64,000 bases of DNA. Source: Atherix ibis (lineage: Eukaryota; Arthropoda; Insecta; Diptera; Athericidae). Shown one piece after another: positions 57,140-64,000 of the stretch. The notes beneath the pieces are model-generated. The model did no database searches. It saw nothing but the letters and a program-made list of their open reading frames with translations, and had not been told where the DNA came from. The DNA lies in NCBI GenBank assembly GCA_958298945.1, contig OY282606.1, positions 52,899,920 to 52,963,919 on the forward strand, read 5' to 3'. The number at the start of each line of letters is the position of its first letter. The stretch's first letter is position 1. Both the position numbers and the translations under genes were made by a program.

Positions 57140-58392
57140 CTTCCGCGGGTTACGTATATTCGATTTTCGAATTTTTTGTGGCGTTATATTGGTACTCATG
57201 TCTCTCACTTATGCTGACAAGTTCGGCCATTTTCAATGTTCAGTTAATTTTTGACATCTGCTTTGCTTGCACGTGTTTTCGCTCGTCTTCGATTTTTGTC
57301 CATTCCAAAAAATGGATCAAAGAATCTGTATAAAATTTTGTGTGCAAAACAAAATTAATTGCGCGGACGCATTCCGAATGTTGACTGTGGCATGTGGTGA
57401 AGCTATCTTACACCGAAGCAACGTTTATCGGTGATACAAAATGTTCTCAGAGGGCTGAGAAGATGTGAACGACGAAAAGCGTGCCTCACGCCCGAGCACG
57501 TCAGCAGACGAAAACATTGATGAAGTGAAGAAAATAGTATTGGCCAATCATCGAATCACCGTTAGAGAAGTTGCTGAGAACTTAAACATATCGATTGGCT
57601 CGTGCCATTCGATTTTTACCAATGATTTGGCGTAATACGGGTCGCCGCGAAATTCGTACCAAAATTGATTAATTTCGACCAAAAACACCATTGCATTAAC
57701 ATTGCTAAGGAGCTGTTGGACTCTGTCCACGATGACCCAAATTTGCTCCAGAGGGTCATAACTGGTGACGAATCATGGGTTTATGGTTATGACGTAGAAA
57801 CCAAATCTCAATCATCACAATGGAAGCTGCCGCACGAGCCAAGACCGAAAAAAGCACGCCAATTTCGGTCGAATGTGAAGGTTTTTCTTACAGTTTTCTT
57901 CGATTGCAGGGGCGTGGTACATCATGTGTTCTTGTCACAGGATAGAACGGTCAATAAAGAATATTACCTGCAAATTATGCGCAAGTTGCGCGAAGCTATC
58001 CCCCAGAAACGCCCGGATTTGTGGAAGAACAAAAATTGGCTTTTGCACCATGATAACGCCCCTGGTCACGCATCGTTGCTTGTGCGCGAATTTTAGGCCA
58101 AAAACAACACACTAATAATGCCGCAGCCACCGTATTCCCCAGATCTGGCCCCCTGTGACTTTTTCTTGTTCCCGAAACAGATTTTTTGATCCATTTTTTG
58201 GAATAGGCAAAAATCGAAGACGAACCAAAACACGTGCAAGCAAAGCAGCTGTCAAAAATTAACTGAACATTCCAAATGGCTGAACTTGTCGGCATAAATG
58301 AGTACCAACATCACGCCACAAAAAATCGAAAATCAAATATACGTAACCCGCGGAAATTCAAAATTCGCGATACTTTTTAAACATACTTTGTA
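57140..58392 (+). mobile_element. Mariner family A, derivative with 5-prime sequence at both ends
   Basis: The left end starts inside the 5-prime region (its terminal repeat is lost). The transposase then runs plus from ATG at about 57312, with HTH1, linker (GRP altered to SRP), HTH2, TGDESWVYGYD (first Asp, 57763-57795), HHDNAPGHASLL (second Asp, about 58046) and PYSPDLAPCDFFLFPK (third Asp, to 58178). At CCGAAACAG it turns into an inverted 5-prime end reaching 58392. The C-terminal 60 or so residues are replaced. A stop in VREF-AKN (58096), an earlier TGA at 57435 and a frame loss near 57630 also inactivate it. Confidence 0.88.
57665..58096 (+). pseudogene. Mariner A transposase core, open frame
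   Basis: An uninterrupted stretch of 143 codons covers the first two catalytic Asp residues (TGDESWVYGYD, HHDNAPGH) and the KKARQFRSNVKV block. It ends at a TAG that replaces the Leu codon of EFLAKNN. This is the best-preserved family A catalytic core outside the 21.8-kb copy. Confidence 0.85.
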
Positions 58393-59808
58393 ATTTGTTT
58401 TCTTGAATATTATATAAATTTTTATGAGAAAATATGATAAAAATTTTATTACAATAATAATTTTATTTAAAACCAGCTAACATCAATTAATCATTAACCC
58501 TCTTCTAATATGCGTTCCGCAAACTTTTTAATCAATATGAAATTTTTATATTTTGTGAATATGATTTTCTATTAGTGATAAATTGGTTCTACAAGAGATA
58601 TTTAGGTGGGTACAAATTTTAATACTCTTAAAATATTCTCCAATATAAGGTATCTGTGGTTCTATTTCTACAAAAATTTATGCGCACGGATTTGCTGCCA
58701 AAATACATTTTTAATACTAAAATTCTAGCTTATTATATGAACATATCACCTATAAATATTATGTCATAGCTTATTGTGTTCTAAAAAAAAATCAAATCGA
58801 TTATGCAAAAATGTCTTCAAATAATTTCTAGCATACATTATTATCTGCAATATATTTTTTATATTAAAAGGGATATTATACCAGAAAAAAAAATAAAAAA
58901 TTGAATTTTTAATATAAGCCTGGGTTCTCAAAATACTCAAAAAAATAGCAGAGCTTACAAACTGATAGGACCACAGATTAGCCCCTAAAAATAAAAATAA
59001 GAAGACACATGGAATCTGATAATATGTATGGTCCGAACATTTAAAAGAAAATTTTTTTGTTTGACAATTATTATAATTATCTTGAAATAATAAACGGACA
59101 TTTTGGATTACATTTTAAATGTGTGAAAAAATTGAATATTCAGAAATTGAGAATAATTCAAATTTAATTTTTACTGCATTTAATTAATTTTAAAGTTTAC
59201 TTTAAAGTATCTACGGATTTTAATTAATTTCATTGAATATCCAATAAATTCTATTATTAATAATTTATTACCATATATTTGCGATAATTTGATTTAAACA
59301 ATAATAAAATTTATTCTTACTGCAGTTAAGTTGAGTTGAAAGAACGGTTTCAAAAAAATGGGACAGGTTTTCGTCATTAGTACAATCTCAGGTTAATAAT
59401 TTTCTTATTTTTTTTTTTAATAATCAATCTTAATTAGTAATAATTTCTGAAGATTCAAATTGGAAAAAAATATTTTTTAAATTGAAATTTTCTATAAACA
59501 AAATGGCAAAAATTGTGGTAAGCAAATTTTACCTTACACGATATATAATTTTAACAGCTGCTAAATGGATAATCCTGTATATATGGTGTATTCGAGATTT
59601 AAAGTTTGTTTTTAATATTTATGACATTTTATTTAAAACTTGCTTTTTGATATTTTATTTTTCCGCATTTAATATTGAAGAATTTTTATTTAATACCTTG
59701 TACAGGGTGCTTTTTATGTTGCAGGTTTTGCTTGGCCGCCATTTTGGTTTACATGACATTTGTCTGTTGGCATTTGACAGACGTTGAGAGTGTTCGATAA
59801 AAATTTAT
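58393..59808. other. Intronic AT-rich sequence
   Basis: No gene seen. The ORF at 59482-59787 is Phe/Ile/Lys-rich with no family features. Confidence 0.5.
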
Positions 59809-61331
59809 TATGAAGTATTTAACATTGCTACAACGTGTTGAAATTTATAAAATATTTTATTTAAATAATTGTTCAATTGTGGGTACGGGGAGAAAATTAG
59901 GTGATATTTTTAGTGTTAATCATATGCCGGGCAAGTCAACCATTCAGCGTGTAATTAATAATTTTGAAAATATGCATTAACTGGAAAATAAAGCAAAGAT
60001 TGGGTGACAATTAGGCCAAGGTACACCCAAAAAGATTGATGCAGTAAGCCAGAGTGTTGCTGAATGTCAGAGTACCTCTCGTCGATGCCGTGCACAAGAA
60101 TTGGGAAAATCTCCAACATGTTTGTTAACAATTCTCAAAAAAAAACAGTTTGCTTAGGACATGCTTAAACGAGCTACTTTGGACTCAAATTTTAATGGAA
60201 CACATAATAATGGGTGATAAAACGTGGGCTTATGAGTTTGGCATGCAAAACGGGCATTACGAGTGAAAGCCGAAAAAACCACACGAATTTTTGGCAAAAA
60301 GCTCAACGTATGTCAACGATCGAGCACCGTATTCACCAGATATGGCTTCATACGCTATAGTAATATTCTTTAAGTAGAAATTACCTCTTCAAAGAATGCT
60401 TTTTGAGTCAATTGATGCCATAAAATAGAATTCACAGAAGAAGCTGAAGTAGGATACTCGTTGGTATCAATATATTGCTTAAAATAGAGCAGATTTTTTT
60501 AATTTGACAGAATGTATCTATTTTAAAAATAGTCATAAATAGATTAGTGTAACGAGATAATTTCGTTTTAGTAGGAGCTCTAGTTATTCTGACGTATCAC
60601 ATGCTGTGAAGCAGAATATCCGGGTACCTCTAATCGATTCCGTGCACAAGAATTGGGAATATCTCCATCATATTCGTTAAAAATACTCAAAAAAGGTTTG
60701 CTGCAGGGAAATGATCATGAACGGTGGCGAGACTGGAGTGCTCGGGTATACAGTTCGGTATAAACGACCACCATTTTTTGAAAAAATGAGCAACGAGGCA
60801 CACTTCGGCTTGGGACACTAAAAACCCTCAGCTGATACACCAAAGACCACTACACTCTCGTAGAGTAACATTGGGCCATATTTCTTTGAGGATATTGGAG
60901 GCAATGCTGTAATAATTACTGGTGACCGCTATTGGGATATGCTGGAAAATTTTCTTCTACTAAAATTAGATCAATTAGGCCTACAGAATATGTGGTTCCA
61001 ACAAGACGATGCCACATCACACACAGCTCGCCCTACGATGCAAATTTTGGGAGAAATTTTTCCCGGCTGAATCGACTGGACTCACGATCCCCTGATTTAA
61101 CCCTGCCAATTTTTTCGTATGGGGATACTTGAAGGAAAAGGTGTATACTAACAAACCAATCACAGCCTCGATGCTTAAGGACAACATTCGAAATGAAATT
61201 TATGAAATAACACCGGAAGTCTACGAAAATGTTAGTAAAAAAATATGCTTAAAAAAACTCGTCTTTACGCCCCAGCCAGAGGTAGGCATATGCCCAAAAT
61301 CATCATATTCCATACATAATGCTGAAGATCA
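59809..61331 (+). mobile_element. DD41D mariner-like element, long decayed copy
   Basis: From N to C across frames: YLTLLQRVEIYKIFYLNNCS (59812-59870), MPGKSTIQRVINNFENMH, QSVAECQSTSRRCRAQELGK (60045-60110), a second partly duplicated SNRFRAQELGISPSYSLKIL at 60630-60690, GDRYWDMLENF (60923-60955), MWFQQDDATSHTA (60988-61028; second Asp kept), VYTNKPITASMLKDNIRNEI (61141-61200), YENVSKK and a final RGRHMPKII-like tail near 61290. The order matches the DD41D copy at 39.6 kb. Its 3-prime flank was hit by mariner B. Confidence 0.65.
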
Positions 61332-62752
61332 TACCCTGTGTATAAGTTTAAATCCGCTGTTTTTAGCCAAAAAACACATGCTTTTTTTTATAGAAAGCAA
61401 AAACAAATTTATTCAAAGTACTTGCCCTCGCTAGCTACACATTTTTTTCCATCTCTCAGGCAATTTGTGGATACCCCGCCAAAAAAATTCCTTCTCTTTC
61501 GAGGCAAACCACTCATCAAGCCATTTTCGGATGTCTTCTTAAGAATCAAAGTACTGCTCAGCATGGCCCATCGATGAAAACAGGTGGTAGTTGGAAGGGG
61601 TTAGGTCTGGCGAATAAGCGGGGTGGGGTAGCACCTCCCAGTTCAGTGTCTCCAAGTAGTTTCGGACCATTTTTGACGTGTGCGATGGTGCGTTGTCGTG
61701 GAGGAAAATCAGCTTGTCATGTCTTTGTTGATAATCCGTCCTCTTCACGCAGAGCACGGTGCAATTTGATCAGTTGTTGATGGTGGCGGTGGGCATTGAT
61801 AGTTTCATCAGGTTTCAACACCAGTAGACGATACCCTGCTGATCCTACCAAATGCACAGCATCATCTTCCGTCCGAAGCGATTTGGTCTTGGGGAAGATG
61901 TTGATGGTTGGCCGGGATCAACCCACGATTTCTTGTATTTAGGATTCTCGAAATATATCCATTTTACATCGCCTGTTACAATCCGATGCAGGAACGACTT
62001 TCTTTTTTGTCTGGCGAGCAAGATTTTGCATGTGTTTTGGCGTCGCTCCATCTGCCTATCGTTAAATTCATGCGGCACCCATTTTCCGATCTTTTTAAAT
62101 ATTCTCCATGGCACGCAGACGAATGAAAATGGCTGGTTGAGTAGCACCCAATTGCTCCGCGAGCATTTTTTGCGATTCATTTTTCATCGCCTGTCACAAT
62201 CCGATGCAGGACGACTTTCTTTTTTGTCTAACGAGCAAGATTTTGAATGTGTTTTGGCGTCGCTCCATCTGCCTATCGTTAAATTCATGCGGCACCCATT
62301 TTTCGATCTTTTCAATATTCTCCATGGCACGCAGACGCATGAAAATGGCTGGTTGAGTAGCACCCAATTGCTCCGCGAGCATTTTTTGCGATTGGGTATC
62401 GTCTTCGTCGAAAAGAACCTGCAATTGATGGTCCTCAACCATCCTAGACCGATTTTCACGCTTCTTGTCCCACAAGTCAAAATTGCCCTCCTTGAACCGA
62501 CGAAACCAATCTTGACACGTTGTTTCCGATAAAGCGATTTCTTCCGATTCGGCAGCCGATTTCTTCAAATTGAAGCAGAAAAGCAGGGTTTACCGCAATG
62601 TATGTTGTTGTACGAAATTACTGGCAGTGTGCACTGATTAATGTTGATAGATGTCAAACTCATAAAAAAAAGTATGGCGTACCCATGGTAGCTTAATACG
62701 CTCACTCACGCCATCTATGACCAAACAGCGGATTTAAGCTTATATCACTGGT
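61332..62752 (-). mobile_element. Mariner family B, copy 3, with internal duplication
   Basis: Both termini are recognisable (right: CAGCGGATTTAAGCTTATAT near 62740; left: TGTATAAGTTTAAATCCGCT near 61340). A segment of about 210 bp coding for QSQKMLAEQLGATQPAI through NTFKILLVRQKRKS is present twice (61975-62174 and 62185-62400), making this copy 1421 bp. Confidence 0.92.
61340..62580 (-). pseudogene. Mariner B transposase, broken, third catalytic Asp replaced
   Basis: Minus strand: KKSAAESEEIALSETTCQDWFRRFKEGNFD (HTH1, 62570-62480), VEDHQLQVLFDEDDTQSQKM, HTH2 twice owing to the duplication, FLHRIVTGDVKWIYFENPKY (first Asp kept; the usual Glu of GDEKW is Val), LIFLHDNAPSHTSKMVRNYL (second Asp), then PAYSPDLTPSNYHLFSSMGH, where Asn stands at the third catalytic Asp. 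The spacing of the blocks is otherwise mariner-like. Deletions near 61800 and 61560 break the frame. Confidence 0.88.
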
Positions 62753-63667
62753 ATAATTATTAAATAAAATATAAATTCTAAAATTATATTTCATTTTAAA
62801 GTTATTAAAAAAAACTGCAACCTGAAGTTTTTTTTCAGCTTGTATTTGAGGCCTTAAAACGCAGCTTGTATTTGAGTCCTAATATTTAAGACCTTAAGAC
62901 CTTATATTGAAGAGTTAATATTCGAGTATTTATATTTCATACTTTATAATTTATACTATTTATTTCGGACATAATATTTGAGACCTTTTATTTGACATTA
63001 TATACAAAAGACTTCAAAGTTTGGTATCTCTTACTTTTAAGACCTTCCACTTGACACCCTCTATTGTATGGTTGTAGGATTTTAATTGAATTGAAAATAC
63101 TAAAAGGTAACCAAAACCTTACCAGGCCCCATAGCCCTATAATATTAAGAGCGTAATATTATTGTATTAAGAGGAGAAATTTCTCACTCATCCATGTGAG
63201 AAGGAAGCACAAATCCATTGAAAATTTGAAGATTTATTTGTTAAAAGGAAGAAAACTCTTGCATAAAAATTGAAGGAACTATTTGCCACATTTATTTATA
63301 AGCAGGTGCAACCTATTCATTTAAATTCAGATCGACAAAAAGGTAACTTATAAGGAGCAAACCCGTAACTCTATAATTGGAGACGTTTACTTTTAAAACT
63401 TTCCAATAATTAACACTAATATAATTTTTTGGCTTGGTCACCGGTTACGACGTGAAGGGACACCGTAGGAGCATTCTAATTTTCCAATATAAATTTTTAA
63501 AATATCAAAAATAAATTTTTAAGAGATCCTCCGCTCTATTCAAACAAAGGTCCTGTTTCTTAAGAAACTAACCTAAATTATTGTAAAAATGTCGTTTTTG
63601 CGTCAGTTTTTTTTTTAATCGGGAAAACCTTTTCAAATATTAATATAGTAAAAAACTTATTACTTAC
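62753..63667. repeat. Intronic sequence with degenerate TATTTGAGACCTTA repeats
   Basis: Between about 62830 and 63060, variants such as GTATTTGAGGCCTTAAA, TATTTGAGTCCTAATATTTA, TATTTAAGACCTTAAGACCTTAT, ATATTTGAGACCTTTTATTTG and TTTTAAGACCTTCCAC follow one another. This is a weak short-period array; the rest is unremarkable. Confidence 0.5.
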
Positions 63668-64000
63668 TTCTGTCTAAGGGATTGGAGAATCCGTCAATGC
63701 AGCCAGCAGTGTGTGGTGCTTGAAAAGGCATTGCCATTGGAAAATAGAATGAACTTTTTTGAAAATTTAACATATTTTGATACAGTGGCAACGTTGGACT
63801 ATACACCGATCTATAATTGTAGCCATCTTCGTTTGAGTATGGATCCTTCCTCGTATATGGATAGAAGGAGCTGGTAAATTTCTGACCAATATCCAATGTT
63901 TGCGGTTCTTTGGGAGTTTGGAGAATACTTTGAAGCACGTTTATCTGTTGGCTACCAGGCGTACTCGTATCCGCTGAATTTGAAGTTTCTTTAGCATTCG
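63668..64000 (-). CDS. HHEX: HHEX-like homeobox protein, exon 1 (partial, 5-prime part outside window)
   Basis: The frame is open from the window edge at 64000 to a consensus splice donor (GTAAGT, 63667-63662), giving 110 codons plus one base of a split codon. No ATG in this stretch needs to be the start; the reading frame continues past the edge, so the true N-terminus is missing. The peptide is rich in Pro, Tyr, Phe and Ser (for example YFPMAMPF near the end), as expected of the low-complexity N-terminal repressor region of HHEX proteins. A short NVLQSIL stretch only loosely resembles a Groucho-binding eh1 motif and lacks its first Phe. Joining at the donor restores one Ile codon (A plus TT) with the homeobox exon at 52005, a phase-1 junction. 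Assignment rests mainly on that in-frame join. The protein would act in the nucleus. Confidence 0.82.

Larger units (their letters stand above)
52006..63667 (-). other. HHEX intron 1, about 11.7 kb, repeat-laden
   Basis: The intron is bounded by GTAAGT (minus strand, 63667) and a T-rich tract with TTTTAG (ending 52006). It holds a TAA/ATT-rich microsatellite around 52125-52150, a 14-G homopolymer at 54242-54255, the TTTAGAAGCACTGG repeat array (54775-56050), mariner A copy 57140-58392, a DD41D relic (59809-61330), mariner B copy 61332-62752 and a degenerate TATTTGAGACCTTA array (62830-63060). The stretches 52006-54240, 56050-57140 and 58393-59808 show no gene I can support; small ORFs there, such as the Lys-rich one at 53224-53385, sit in homopolymer-rich sequence. 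Confidence 0.85.

Overview
The window is animal nuclear DNA: AT-rich, intron-bearing, with no operons, and crowded with decayed transposons. A clear HHEX-type homeobox gene and at least six lineages of Tc1/mariner-like transposases, plus several non-LTR retrotransposon relics, point to an arthropod. A crustacean such as a parasitic copepod would fit the mariner load, but that species-level guess is inference and cannot be proven from this sequence.

Host genes are few. (1) An HHEX orthologue lies on the minus strand. A partial first exon (63668-64000) runs off the window edge. It joins in frame, through an intron of about 11.7 kb, to a last exon (51509-52005) that holds a complete homeodomain. 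(2) A lone first coding exon on the minus strand (36769-36895) encodes a start, a hydrophobic signal segment and a consensus splice donor; its downstream exons are not visible. (3) Two orphan ORFs (101-400 and 16190-16408, both minus) may be exons or repeats. No rRNA, convincing tRNA or CRISPR array was seen.

Mobile DNA makes up most of the explained sequence. Mariner family A (DD34D; ends TACGAGGTCTGTTCAAAAAG) has ten copies or fragments. Family B (Mos1-like, mauritiana type) has three copies and a solo end. Family C (ends TACGAGGGTCGTTCAATAAG) has two. A DD41D family has six relics. Family F (ends TTGGGTTGGC) and family G have one each. Every transposase seen is broken by frameshift, deletion or loss of a catalytic Asp. 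Family A also shows derivative subfamilies. Some copies carry the 5-prime end inverted at both termini, and two copies share the same two internal deletions. LINE pieces (RT, RNase H, zinc-knuckle tail, 3-prime UTR) are scattered at 0.4-2.6, 5.6-6.1, 11.4-11.8, 19.6-20.6, 23.9-25.0, 29.6-30.0 and 32.2-34.4 kb.

The most unusual element is a 2.7-kb DNA transposon at 45870-48553. It has 34-bp terminal inverted repeats, repeated subterminal motifs and a CAATTG target duplication. The duplication can be proved by reading through the DD41D gene it interrupted. Its decayed ORF belongs to no transposase superfamily I can name. It is itself interrupted by a 347-bp MITE that has a sister copy at 23.1 kb, and a family F mariner sits in the same target gene.

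Other structure: a minisatellite of about 22 units of about 51 bp with variant units (49.3-50.5 kb), a long-period degenerate tandem repeat inside the HHEX intron (54.8-56.05 kb), and a dispersed octamer TACTCGTA/TACGAGTA that occurs far more often than base composition predicts.
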